From Tharpella sp964457755 (GTDB lineage: Bacteria; Desulfobacterota; Anaeroferrophillalia; Anaeroferrophillales; Tharpellaceae), in assembly GCA_964457755.1 (NCBI GenBank), contig CAYWGC010000011.1, forward strand, positions 1-64,000: a DNA stretch of 64,000 bases, given 5' to 3'. The position numbers and the translations under genes are program-made. Shown piece by piece: positions 7,127-16,552 of the stretch (position 1 is the stretch's first letter; each line of letters starts with the position of its first letter). A model generated the notes under the pieces. That model was not told the DNA's origin. It did not search any database and worked only from the letters and a program-made list of their open reading frames with translations.

Positions 7127-9817
7127 CTAGGATACGGTGACCTGTTCCAGGGTTTTGATACTGAGTTGCAATTTTTCGAGTTTATGCTTAAGTTCCTGGT
7201 GTTTACCCTGCTCTTTCTCGATAATTTCCGGCGGTGCCTTGGCGAGAAATTTTTGATTGTTTAATTTGTTACTGACTCCGGCAAACTCTTTTTCGGTTTT
7301 TTTGAGCTCTTTCGCCAGCCTGGTTGCTTCCTGAGCAAAATCGACTAATCCTGCTAAAGGTACAAAAATCTCCAGACCTGCCGCCAAACCGGCGGCCGAT
7401 TGCGGCGGCCGTGGGGCCTCTTTAGCAATTGTCAGGGATGTAAGACGAGCCAGATTGGCAATACAGTCCGAACTGCTTTTCAGAGTGTTGAGCGCCCCCT
7501 CGTCAGAACCGCTGATAACCGCCTCCAGACGCTGACCCGGAGAGAGATTCATCTCGCCCCGAATATTACGGATAGCGGTGATGACCTCCATAACCTGCGT
7601 CATCTCATGAGCGGCTGCCGGATCATCAAACTCCACCGAGACCTTTGGAAAAGAGGTCTGCATGATACTGGCGGGTGCACTTTTAAGTCGCGGCAAAGTT
7701 TGCCAGATCTCTTCACAAACAAATGGCATAATCGGGTGGAGCATCCGGACAATCTCTTCCAAGGTGCGGTAAAGAACCGCCTGTGCGGTACTTTTCCGAA
7801 CTTCATTTTCACTTTGAAAAAGATCGGGCTTAGCCAGTTCCAGATACCAGTCACAAAACTCATGCCAGGTAAACTGATAGAGAGCATGGGCGGCATCGTT
7901 AAAGCGATATTCATCGAGAGCGGCCGTAACCTCACCCACAGTCTGGTTGAGGCGGTGACTGATCCAACGATCGGCCAGTGAGAAATTACTCTTGTCGATG
8001 GCCACATCCGGGGAAAAACCCTCAAGATTCATCAGCGTAAAACGAGCCGCATTCCAGAGTTTGTTAACAAAGTTTCGATAACCGCTGATACGCGCCTCGG
8101 AGAGACTGACATCACGGCCCTGGGCGGCAAAAGCCGCCAATGTAAAACGCAGTGCATCAGCCCCGAACTGGTCTATAATGACCAACGGGTCAATCACATT
8201 GCCGCGCGACTTGCTCATCTTATGGCCATGTTCATCGCGCACCAGGGCATGGATATAGACATCCTTGAAAGGGACCTCATCCATACATTTAAGACCCATC
8301 ATCATCATCCGGGCAACCCAGAAAAAGAGGATATCAAAACCAGTCACCAAAACCGAGGTCGGATAGTATTTTTTCAAGGTCTCGGTTGACTCGGGCCAGC
8401 CCATCGTCGAAAAGGGCCAGAGCCCCGACGAGAACCAGGTATCGAGAACATCAGTCTCCTGCCGCAAATTGGTGCTGGCACAATCCGGGCAGCAGTCAGG
8501 ATCAACCCGGGCCACAATCATCTTGCCACAGGCTTCACAATACCAGGCCGGAATTCGGTGGCCCCACCAGATCTGGCGCGAGATACACCAATCCCGGATA
8601 TTCTCCATCCAGTTAAAGTAGGTCTTCTCCCAGTTTTTCGGGATAATCCGGGTCTCTCCCTCTCTAACCGCATCGAGGGCTCGATCAGCCAGAGGTTTGA
8701 TTTTAACAAACCACTGATTTGAGAGATAGGGTTCGATAATTGTTTGACAACGGTAACAGTGGCCGACATTATGCTCATAATCTTTGGTTGCCGGCAACAG
8801 ACCGAGTTCATTAAGATCGGCGATTACCTGTTCACGACACGCCTCCCGGGTCAACCCAGCATAAACCCCGGCATTCTCATTCATGGACCCTTTTTCATCC
8901 ATAATCTTGATTATCTCAAGTTTATGACGCAAACCGACCTCAAAGTCATTGGCGTCATGAGCCGGAGTAATCTTAACCGCTCCGGAGCCAAACTCACGAT
9001 CAACATAATCGTCGGCAATGATCGGTATACGTCGATTCATCAGCGGCAACATAACCTCTTTGCCGATCAACTGAGAATAACGTTCATCCTCACCATTGAC
9101 CGCAACCGCAGTATCGCCAAGCATGGTTTCCGGACGGGTCGTCGAAACGATGATTGAGCCGCCACCATCGGCCAGAGGATATTCAAGATCCCAAAGTTTA
9201 CCGTTGTTATGTTCCTCAAATTCGACTTCCAAATCGGAAAGTGCCGTGTGACATCGCGGACACCAGTTGATAATATAGTCACCCTGGTAGATAAGCCCAT
9301 CTTCATAGAGAGTGACAAAAACTTCACGCACCGCTTTGGAGAGGCCCTCATCCATCGTGAAACGTTCCCGACTCCAGTCACAGGAAGAGCCCAAACGTTT
9401 AAGCTGGTTGATAATTGTACCACCCGACTCTTCACGCCACTGCCAGACCCTTTCAATAAATTTTTCGCGACCGATATCGTGACGCTCAAGTCCTTCGGCC
9501 GCAAGCTGGCGTTCAACCACATTCTGAGTCGCAATCCCGGCATGGTCAGTACCCGGCATCCACAACACATTGCGACCCTGCTGGCGATGATAACGAGCCA
9601 GAATATCTTGCAACAAATTATTGAGCGCATGGCCCATGTGCAATGAACCGGTCACATTAGGAGGCGGGATGACCATCGAAAAAGAGTCGCCAGGGGCCGC
9701 AGGGTCGGCCGCAAAACATTTGTTTTCTTCCCAAAATTTATACCATTTATCCTCAATCTTCAGAGGGTCGTAATTTTTGTCAAGTTGTCGCGGTTGATTG
9801 TCGGTGTTTTCGGTCAT
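7127..9817 (-). CDS. valS: Valyl-tRNA synthetase
   Basis: A class I aminoacyl-tRNA synthetase that charges tRNA-Val and edits misactivated threonine. The HIGH-type motif is HMGH at residues 60-63, within PPPNVTGSLHMGHALNN, and KMSKS is at 533-537. DWCISRQIWWGHRIPAW and the editing domain (TTRPETMLGDTAVAV) are typical. A C-terminal coiled coil rich in Lys and Glu forms the tRNA-binding arm. I chose the ATG at 9817 (MTENTDNQ), giving 896 residues, because AAGGAAA lies about 10 nt upstream. An upstream start at 9901 would add 28 residues encoded by an intergenic inverted repeat. Length is normal for ValRS. Confidence 0.97.
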   Translation of the reverse strand: MTENTDNQPRQLDKNYDPLKIEDKWYKFWEENKCFAADPAAPGDSFSMVIPPPNVTGSLHMGHALNNLLQDILARYHRQQGRNVLWMPGTDHAGIATQNVVERQLAAEGLERHDIGREKFIERVWQWREESGGTIINQLKRLGSSCDWSRERFTMDEGLSKAVREVFVTLYEDGLIYQGDYIINWCPRCHTALSDLEVEFEEHNNGKLWDLEYPLADGGGSIIVSTTRPETMLGDTAVAVNGEDERYSQLIGKEVMLPLMNRRIPIIADDYVDREFGSGAVKITPAHDANDFEVGLRHKLEIIKIMDEKGSMNENAGVYAGLTREACREQVIADLNELGLLPATKDYEHNVGHCYRCQTIIEPYLSNQWFVKIKPLADRALDAVREGETRIIPKNWEKTYFNWMENIRDWCISRQIWWGHRIPAWYCEACGKMIVARVDPDCCPDCASTNLRQETDVLDTWFSSGLWPFSTMGWPESTETLKKYYPTSVLVTGFDILFFWVARMMMMGLKCMDEVPFKDVYIHALVRDEHGHKMSKSRGNVIDPLVIIDQFGADALRFTLAAFAAQGRDVSLSEARISGYRNFVNKLWNAARFTLMNLEGFSPDVAIDKSNFSLADRWISHRLNQTVGEVTAALDEYRFNDAAHALYQFTWHEFCDWYLELAKPDLFQSENEVRKSTAQAVLYRTLEEIVRMLHPIMPFVCEEIWQTLPRLKSAPASIMQTSFPKVSVEFDDPAAAHEMTQVMEVITAIRNIRGEMNLSPGQRLEAVISGSDEGALNTLKSSSDCIANLARLTSLTIAKEAPRPPQSAAGLAAGLEIFVPLAGLVDFAQEATRLAKELKKTEKEFAGVSNKLNNQKFLAKAPPEIIEKEQGKHQELKHKLEKLQLSIKTLEQVTVS

Positions 9818-9869
9818 GCTTAAAGTTTCCTTAATCAAATAGTTACAATTTATCTTGGCCAAAACATTT

Positions 9870-9938
9870 TCAGCCATTAAAACACACAAAAGTACACACA
9901 AAAATTTCGTGCTTTTTTAGTGTTCTTTTGTGGCTAAA
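9870..9938. repeat. Worn hairpin repeat upstream of valS
   Basis: Imperfect inverted repeat. The left arm carries CACACAAAAGTACACACA, and the right arm read on the other strand gives AGCCACAAAAGAACAC. The words CCACAAA/AACAC resemble the perfect hairpin at 41.5 kb. It separates valS from the upstream receiver-like gene. Confidence 0.5.
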
Positions 9939-9952
9939 GAATTAGAGCAGAA

Positions 9953-11611
9953 TCAGGTGTTAGTTTCCTCTTCCTGCTCCTCCTCAATCTCCAAGGTCTT
10001 CTCTAAACGGGCGATCTCGGCTTTGATTACTTTTTCAGCCAACGGTGGAATGACCTCACGAGCCACCTGGTCGACAATCGTCGGAGCCAGATCTCCAATT
10101 GCCTTTATCATCTTGTCCATGCTGGCATAGGTGCTCTGCAGAAGTTGCTTACTCCACTCCTGGGTCATGCTCTCGATCTGTCGGGAAAAATCCTGAGAGA
10201 TCGGTTCGGCACAAATTTCCGGTTCCTCTGACTCCAGCTCCAACGAAGATGATGTCGTCAGTTGAGTCCCAGACGCTGGTTCAGGTTCAGGCTCTGGCTC
10301 ACCTGTAAAATCTGGCATCTCCTCTTCAAGCAGGTAGTCTTCTGGCAACTCAATATCATTTTCCAGAGGAGCCATCACATCATTCGAAAACTCTTTTTGC
10401 TGACCCTCAGAAACCCCGGACAACAAATCTTCGGCATCCACCCTGGGAACAACTAACTCAGAGAACTCAACCTCTGTGTCTTTAACAACATCATCTTTCT
10501 CAGAATCCTTAAATTCAGGTTCTGGTAGACTCTCTGCGACTGCATCTTCACCTTTTGAGATTTCGTCCAAAAGATCGTCAATATCACTTAAATCATCTTC
10601 GCAGAAATCAATCTCCCCATCAAGTTCCTCCGTTGGCAAAGAAGCCGCTTCACTCTTCACTTCCACCATTTCATTTTCAGCAGTCAAGCCAGCACTTTTC
10701 AGTTCGGCCAAAACAGGATCGTCATTTTCAGGACGCTCGGGGATTTCGACCTCCGTAAATTCATCGTCAGCAAGCAAAGCATCGACATCTCCGGCAACAA
10801 ATTCTGATGAATCTTCTTCAGACGAACTTTCAATTATGTTTTCAGCCTCAGTAGCTACCTCCAAACTCTCTTCGACTACCGTGTCATCATCCACGTTCGG
10901 CCCGACATCGCTGACCTTATCAGCATCGGTTTCGACCTCAGCAGATTCTGCAGAACCGGACTCAAGATCATCCAAAGTATCATTGAAATCGTCAAGATCG
11001 AGATCATCTGACAGTTCACCTTCGGGCTCCGCTTGCATAATCTCAACGCTAGCAGAATCAACCTCCAAAAAAGACTCTGACATCTTACCATCTTCAAGCC
11101 CGGGAATCTCATCAAGGGGCAACCCTTCTTCGACAATTTCAGTAAGCTCAACTATTGTGACAGGAATATCTTGCGGCTCAGACATCTTTTCGCCCTCTTC
11201 TATTTCTTGCACGACTCTCTTTTTTATTAGATCCCGACCAGTAGCCTGGATCAAGCATTCATGTAAATCATCTCTGCCAAAAGGTAATGTCAAAGTATTT
11301 TCAGAGGAAAGAATCTGCCTGATTTCATCCAGGTTTTCCCCGAATGGTTCAAAGATTCCGACAATCGGCAGGGCTGGATTGTTGTGACGCAGATCTTCCA
11401 ATAACTCTAAACTCTCGCTTGAAGAGGAAAATGCCGAATCAAAAAGCAAAACATCAGGCTTTGATTCGGCAAGCAACTCCTGCAAATGAACTGCGTCCAC
11501 AGCGATCCGGCACTCGCTATCGAAATCCGCCAATGCGGTCTCAATAAAAGCTGCGAGAGGCTTCTTACTGCAAGCTATAATAATTTTCGCCATCACTTCA
11601 CTCATCTTCAC
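9953..11611 (-). CDS. Receiver-like protein with long acidic linker and conserved C-terminal helix
   Basis: A 552-residue cytoplasmic protein in three parts. Residues 1-125 resemble a response-regulator receiver fold (AKIIIACSKKPLAAFIETAL, then DVLLFDSAFSS). About 330 residues of very acidic low-complexity sequence follow, full of Asp, Glu and Ser, including EPEPEPEP. The last 80 residues are predicted helical and contain VDQVAREVIPPLAEKVIKAE. That final motif resembles a conserved C-terminal tail in deltaproteobacterial receiver and zinc-ribbon proteins and is loosely like the tail of polar organisers such as PopZ. The architecture suggests a disordered hub or scaffold with an interaction helix. 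It is upstream of valS on the same strand, separated by a repeat. Function is unknown. Confidence 0.6.
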   Translation of the reverse strand: MKMSEVMAKIIIACSKKPLAAFIETALADFDSECRIAVDAVHLQELLAESKPDVLLFDSAFSSSSESLELLEDLRHNNPALPIVGIFEPFGENLDEIRQILSSENTLTLPFGRDDLHECLIQATGRDLIKKRVVQEIEEGEKMSEPQDIPVTIVELTEIVEEGLPLDEIPGLEDGKMSESFLEVDSASVEIMQAEPEGELSDDLDLDDFNDTLDDLESGSAESAEVETDADKVSDVGPNVDDDTVVEESLEVATEAENIIESSSEEDSSEFVAGDVDALLADDEFTEVEIPERPENDDPVLAELKSAGLTAENEMVEVKSEAASLPTEELDGEIDFCEDDLSDIDDLLDEISKGEDAVAESLPEPEFKDSEKDDVVKDTEVEFSELVVPRVDAEDLLSGVSEGQQKEFSNDVMAPLENDIELPEDYLLEEEMPDFTGEPEPEPEPASGTQLTTSSSLELESEEPEICAEPISQDFSRQIESMTQEWSKQLLQSTYASMDKMIKAIGDLAPTIVDQVAREVIPPLAEKVIKAEIARLEKTLEIEEEQEEETNT

Positions 11612-11721
11612 AAACTAATTTGACATATTATTTTCCGTTCAAAAACCCTTTACCCCAAGGACTCTTTTTTTGCAACCGCTGCAGAGCCATAAAACCGGAC
11701 AATACAACAATATCCAAAACC

Positions 11722-13629
11722 TTAATCTAAAGGTACAGCACTCAAACCAGCTTTCCAGGTAGTCGATTTATTATCGTAAAGAAGAAAGGCCGTAACCGGC
11801 TGATCGGTTTCAACAACCATAGTGCCACCAGTCAAAGTCTGTTGAAAAAGCGTCCAAACTGGATAGTTTATGCTACCGTTGGCCGGGATTGGCGGAGTCG
11901 TCATCTGGTATGCTGAAGTGCCGGCCCCGTCATAATAGCTAAAACTGATACGCGCATCCACGTCATTAGGGTTGCAGATCAAGACAAATGAACGCCAATC
12001 TTGGTCCACCGCAAGGTGAGGAAAGAGAAATTTTCGATGGAGTGAATCTTTCAGATCAATATCATACATGGTAGCAGAATCGCTATCGCCTATCAGCGCC
12101 AGACCTTTCAAGGAGTCTGTCGAAGAGACCTTAATCCAACCCTCAGTACCACTGGCAGTTGCGGTGGCAAAAACTTCCTGTCCATAAGCAGCAATCAGTT
12201 TTGACTCACTGCCTAAATGGTCGCCATTGGCCGCGTAGTAATCGATCCTGGCCTGATTATTTTTGACATGGTAATTGGCCAGGGCTAGACCGGTCCAGCG
12301 GCTACTGGTGGTAGAGAAATAGGGAATATAGCTGAAGTGGGTATAATTAACTGAGTCCTCCGGTTCATAAGCCATCCACTCCGATATAAACGGTTCTATC
12401 GTGGAGACCAAACGACAGGCCCCGTTGCCGGCTAGCGCCCCATAAACATGGATAGCCACAAGACGATATGTCTGGGTCGTTTTATCGAACCGCCAGACGG
12501 GAGCACCACTCTGACCTGCTGAAGTATCGGCCTTATGCAGAAGCACGCGATCGGCAACCCCCTCATAACCAAGCACTTCATCATAATCATACCACATATC
12601 ATAACTGTTAGTCTCATTCTGAACCGCCCCCGGATAACCGGCAAGGTTGATCACCGACGGCGTACTGTCATACTCAACCGGAATAAAGGTTGAGATCCCG
12701 GCAAAGCTCTGCGGCAGCTTAACAACTCCGTAATCGTATTCGAAACCGCCCGAATGATCAATGTAAACAGAATTGCTCTCAAGCTTTTGAGCTGAAACAG
12801 TTCCGAAGGGTTCGTAAATAGTCCCTCCTTGATTGTCCTGAGATTGAGCCGGGGTCACCTTCATGGATTGAGACCACACTTTAAGCTCCTGATCCCATAA
12901 GTTGTGGCCACAGGTCAAGACACAGTTAGAGGCAATCAAAGCCCCTGAGCCTCTATAGCTATCACCTGCGACCATAAAATCAAGATAACAGATGGTATTC
13001 CAGGGATAACTTGTAATATCGTCATTAACTGCGACCCTGACCCGGTCATCGTTACCTTGAATCGATTCCCTCAACAAAGGCAGGTTTTCTTCAGTTAGAA
13101 CTCCAGCATTTAGATCAGTCCTGAAGGTGTCGCTACCAACAACTCTCTCAAGAGGAGGATCAACAGCTCCCCGAGCAGCCTTTTTAAAAAATGGTTGTTT
13201 GACGCGGCGTGGGGTTAGCGGCGGTTGGCGAGTTATCATTCCTGCCGAACCCGGGGTTGCGAGTTCGCACAACTTCGAACCATTCAATAAAATCCTGGCC
13301 TCTGCTGCCCGCAACAGGCGCGCTTCAGGCTTTAGCATTTCAAGTGCCAGACAGGTTTTGCCGGCAGCATCAAAAAACTCGTACTCCTTCCATTTATAAA
13401 AGGTATTCTCAATCACCTGACAAACCAGATGATCAGCCGATTCAGATTCGATACCTATCGGACAATCAATAACCGGCAGAGCCTCAATAACAACTGATTT
13501 TTCAGCCAGATGTGCACCTAGGTCAGACCATTTAACAACCTCTCCAGGCCCAGCCAGAACCGATGACTGCAGAGCAACTATTACAATCAGACTTAAAACT
13601 GCGCGAAAACAATTTTTGAAATTCGGCAA
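11722..13629 (-). CDS. Secreted trypsin-like serine protease with C-terminal repeat module
   Basis: A 635-residue exported protein. A signal peptide covers residues 1-26 (ending SSVLAGPGE). After a pro-region of about 190 residues comes a chymotrypsin-fold peptidase resembling V8/glutamyl endopeptidases. The catalytic His is in VLTCGHNLWD, the Asp in FEYDYGVVKLPQS and the Ser in GQSGAPVW. The C-terminal 210 residues form an uncharacterised beta-rich module (YFSTTSSRWTGLALANYHV, then FPHLAVDQDWRSFVLICNP, then VTAFLLYDNKSTTWKAGLSAV). The same module occurs twice in the next gene upstream and, more diverged, at the end of the protein at 35007-38132. The gene lies 45 bp after that upstream neighbour on the same strand. 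The protease probably acts outside the cell or in the periplasm. Confidence 0.82.
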   Translation of the reverse strand: MPNFKNCFRAVLSLIVIVALQSSVLAGPGEVVKWSDLGAHLAEKSVVIEALPVIDCPIGIESESADHLVCQVIENTFYKWKEYEFFDAAGKTCLALEMLKPEARLLRAAEARILLNGSKLCELATPGSAGMITRQPPLTPRRVKQPFFKKAARGAVDPPLERVVGSDTFRTDLNAGVLTEENLPLLRESIQGNDDRVRVAVNDDITSYPWNTICYLDFMVAGDSYRGSGALIASNCVLTCGHNLWDQELKVWSQSMKVTPAQSQDNQGGTIYEPFGTVSAQKLESNSVYIDHSGGFEYDYGVVKLPQSFAGISTFIPVEYDSTPSVINLAGYPGAVQNETNSYDMWYDYDEVLGYEGVADRVLLHKADTSAGQSGAPVWRFDKTTQTYRLVAIHVYGALAGNGACRLVSTIEPFISEWMAYEPEDSVNYTHFSYIPYFSTTSSRWTGLALANYHVKNNQARIDYYAANGDHLGSESKLIAAYGQEVFATATASGTEGWIKVSSTDSLKGLALIGDSDSATMYDIDLKDSLHRKFLFPHLAVDQDWRSFVLICNPNDVDARISFSYYDGAGTSAYQMTTPPIPANGSINYPVWTLFQQTLTGGTMVVETDQPVTAFLLYDNKSTTWKAGLSAVPLD

Positions 13630-13674
13630 CGTTACCTACCTCCCCAACTATCCACCATTAAATCACAACCCATC

Positions 13675-16293
13675 CTACTCAACAGCCTCGGCGTTGATCC
13701 CAGCAAAATAGGCACCCCCACTTTTTCTATTACTATAGAGAGCAAATCCGGCGAGGCCGGTTGATGAAGTAATTTCGATTTTGCCGCCAATCTCAGAATG
13801 ACCCGCGAAAAGGGTAGACAATTCATAACGGGCACTGCCTTGGGCCGCAATTATCCGGTCAACCGTAGCGCCGACCTCTCCCAACTGATTGAGATTGACG
13901 ATTCGCACAGAAGCCACTTGGGCCGCAGGGTTACAGAGTAATAGAGTAGTATCCCAGGTCGTATCTTGAGCGACATGAGGAACTATCAGGTTACGGCTCA
14001 AGTTCTCAACAAAGGGAATATCTGCCATCAACGATGGAGCCCCGCCCGTCCCGATAAAGGCCAGGCCGTTTAAAGGCCCATCTGAATCGACCTGGATCCA
14101 GCCCCGGCTGACCGTCGGTGGAGCCAGGGCAAGGGAGTACTGCCCCCAAATATCTATTGGAACCGTTATCCCGACCTGAACCGTACCGGCTTCGTTATAA
14201 ATCGTAACTCGAGGCTCAAGCGCGCCAAAAATATCCGGGTTGGCCAGGGCCAGGCCAGTCCAATCTCCATTTTCAGACGAGAAATAGGGCAGGTAGTAGG
14301 AGAAAGTCAAAGCTGAAAAGCGAAAGCCGGAATCTTCAGCTACGGCATTGATACCAGCATAATATGAACCGCCACTTTTAAGATTGCTGTAAAGGGCAAA
14401 GGCAGCCACCCCGCTATCATATGAGGTTATCAGGATTTTCCCGTTTTTCAGGTTAGCGCCTGAAAATAGCGATGCCAAAGGATACTCCCCGCTCCCCATA
14501 GCGGGCAACTCAAAACTTTCAATCCCCTGGGAAAAACCGCTCTGGTCAACCAACTCGAAATAGACGTCATTCGTAAAATTATGCGGATTACAGAGCAATA
14601 TTGAAGTATCCCAAGTCGTGTCTTGGGCGACATGCGGGATCACCAGATTAGTCGCTAACTCCGAGACAAAAGGAATATCCGCCATCAAGTCTTGCGCCCC
14701 ATTTAAACCGATGAAGGCCAGCCCGGAAAGAGGCTGGTGCGAGTTAACCAACATCCACCCGGCAGCATTCTGTCCGCCGGCTACGGGCAGAGACTCCTGG
14801 CCCCCGACCGCAATAAGTTTTTTCTCAGTACCGAGTAGGTTTCCGGCCCTATCATAGACCGAGACCTGAACTAAAGCATTAGCTGCGGGGTTGTCGTTGG
14901 CCAAGCCAAGCCCGGTCCAGTTGCCATTACTGGAAGAGTAATAGGGTACATAATAGTTGTAGGCACCATTAACATAGCCGCCCGTGTCAGTTGCAGTCAG
15001 AGTACCTCCCGCCCCGACTTGGGTGACCACACCAGTATCGAGATTAGTTACCTCAACCACACCCTCCTGCACAGATACGGTACTGACATCATTGATCTGC
15101 GAGACAGCAAAAGTGGTACCCTTGATGCTGGTGTGAACGCGGTTGGTTTCAACCTGAAACTTTTCGGCTCCGGCATAGCCTTTCGGAAAATAAAACTCAC
15201 ACACCCCGTCTATCAATCTACCATACACATCAATCATTGGTGTTGTCGCAAATTTACGAATCTTAACCTCATAAGTACTATTTTCATTGACCCGGGTCAC
15301 AGCTCCAGCTCTATGACGCAAAAGAATCTCCACGCCGGGCCCGGTTTTTACCCGCGAACCGTTATAGAGAAGAGTCTGCGCAATACCGGTTACCTTCTGA
15401 CCATTAATAATTACCTCTTCAACATAGGCCCAGGCTTCACCTTCTCCTTCCTGATAACCAGGGGCAATAACATAGGGCTCGGCAGCCGGGTTGGTTACCG
15501 TGAAACTGGCAGTAGTTTCGGCCTCACCCCCCTTACCATCGCTGACCACGACCTTAAGTGAATGAGCACCGATTGTGGGTCCCGACCAATTGACAGTTGT
15601 CGTGGTGACCCCGCTCTGTAAAGCCCCGTCCAGATACCAAGCATAACTTAGAGTATCCCCATCCACATCGGCAGCTGTAGCCGTAAAATTTATCGGACTG
15701 CCAACTATCGGCTGTGCCGGAGTGTAGTTTAAAGATACGGTTGGCACATGGTTGCCGGGTGCGGTTGAGGATGCGTCGAGCATTGCTGAAACCGTAAGAT
15801 ACCCAGAATCAGGACCGTACTCACCAAGATATTCGTCAACTCTAACGCAGATGCAAACGTTAGCCCCATAAGTCTTTATAGCAGCGGTCAACACAGCCGG
15901 AATCGCGACTGACACATCAAAATTTTTCTGCTCACTGGCCCCTAAGTCAACCCGATATTCTGATTCTAAGTCGCTGTCGACCCCTCCACCCAATTGAATC
16001 TCAACAATAATAAGGGCCGAGCGTAGATATTCGTTCGCAGTTACAGTCCCCTGAGCCCGCAAAGTCCCAGTGCCCAAGGTTCCTTGATATAAACGGCCGA
16101 TACCCATTATTCCCGTATCTTTATATGCACCCAAATTTGCTCCAGAAATCGTATAGGAAATCGACTGGATGCCATCCTTTGGCTCAACCGGATAAACCCC
16201 GGAAACCGCCAGAGCCTGGGAACCGGCAAAGCAAAACAGTAATAAGAAAGCGGTCAAAAAGGTTATTATTACACAAAATATTGATTTTTTCAT
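13675..16293 (-). CDS. Secreted FecR/PKD-domain protein with two C-terminal modules
   Basis: An exported protein of 872 residues from the ATG at 16293, preceded by AGAGG; an upstream start at 16323 would add ten residues. After a signal peptide (KKSIFCVIITFLTAFLLL) come a beta-rich N-terminal region, a PKD/Ig-like domain (PVSL-type start, DVDGDTLSYAWYLDG, SLKVVVSDGKGG) and a FecR-like domain (VKTGPGVEILLRHRAGAV, then IKGTTFAVSQ, then VQEGVVEVTN). Two copies of the module found in the adjacent protease follow, each with a YYVPYYSS/YYLPYFSS opening, a GWIQV or GWMLV strand, a VIPHVAQDTTWDT or VPHVAQDTTWDT core and an FALYSN end. No sigma factor or TonB receptor is near, so FecR here is a structural domain, not an anti-sigma factor. 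Confidence 0.75.
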   Translation of the reverse strand: MKKSIFCVIITFLTAFLLLFCFAGSQALAVSGVYPVEPKDGIQSISYTISGANLGAYKDTGIMGIGRLYQGTLGTGTLRAQGTVTANEYLRSALIIVEIQLGGGVDSDLESEYRVDLGASEQKNFDVSVAIPAVLTAAIKTYGANVCICVRVDEYLGEYGPDSGYLTVSAMLDASSTAPGNHVPTVSLNYTPAQPIVGSPINFTATAADVDGDTLSYAWYLDGALQSGVTTTTVNWSGPTIGAHSLKVVVSDGKGGEAETTASFTVTNPAAEPYVIAPGYQEGEGEAWAYVEEVIINGQKVTGIAQTLLYNGSRVKTGPGVEILLRHRAGAVTRVNENSTYEVKIRKFATTPMIDVYGRLIDGVCEFYFPKGYAGAEKFQVETNRVHTSIKGTTFAVSQINDVSTVSVQEGVVEVTNLDTGVVTQVGAGGTLTATDTGGYVNGAYNYYVPYYSSSNGNWTGLGLANDNPAANALVQVSVYDRAGNLLGTEKKLIAVGGQESLPVAGGQNAAGWMLVNSHQPLSGLAFIGLNGAQDLMADIPFVSELATNLVIPHVAQDTTWDTSILLCNPHNFTNDVYFELVDQSGFSQGIESFELPAMGSGEYPLASLFSGANLKNGKILITSYDSGVAAFALYSNLKSGGSYYAGINAVAEDSGFRFSALTFSYYLPYFSSENGDWTGLALANPDIFGALEPRVTIYNEAGTVQVGITVPIDIWGQYSLALAPPTVSRGWIQVDSDGPLNGLAFIGTGGAPSLMADIPFVENLSRNLIVPHVAQDTTWDTTLLLCNPAAQVASVRIVNLNQLGEVGATVDRIIAAQGSARYELSTLFAGHSEIGGKIEITSSTGLAGFALYSNRKSGGAYFAGINAEAVE

Positions 16294-16323
16294 GATACCT
16301 CTAATAAAACAGTTCAGACACAT

Positions 16324-16552
16324 CGGATAAAAAAATTAGTATCTATTCAACAACCTCATAAAGTTACTAAAGAAAGCATCGAACATCGCTTCGCCCACTC
16401 CGAAGATGGATACCCCAAGGGCACTTCCTCACTTCGTTCAGGCGCAAGCTCAGCCCGCTTCGGGCTAAAAACCCTCGCCGGAGGTCTGTCCCCACATCGA
16501 GACAGCTTGAAACCAGAATACGCTGAATAGATACAAAAATTGTTTCAATAAT
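16324..16552. repeat. Mosaic intergenic repeat region
   Basis: No gene. It holds words shared with other intergenic sites: ACCCCAAGGGCACTTCCT (16412-16429, inverted copy at 59059-59076) and CCCCACATCGAGACA (16490-16504, copy at 26703-26717). A small hairpin, AGCCCG/CGGGCT, lies between them. Confidence 0.6.

Noticed and set aside
9818..9901. N-terminal extension of valS
   Set aside because: The extra 28 codons lie partly in an intergenic inverted repeat, while a good ribosome site precedes the ATG at 9817.
10476..11387. Rightward 303-codon Ser-rich open frame
   Set aside because: It is antisense to the acidic linker of the receiver-like protein; GAA/GAC/TCA-type codons on one strand give Ser-rich frames on the other. 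No start signal or family match.
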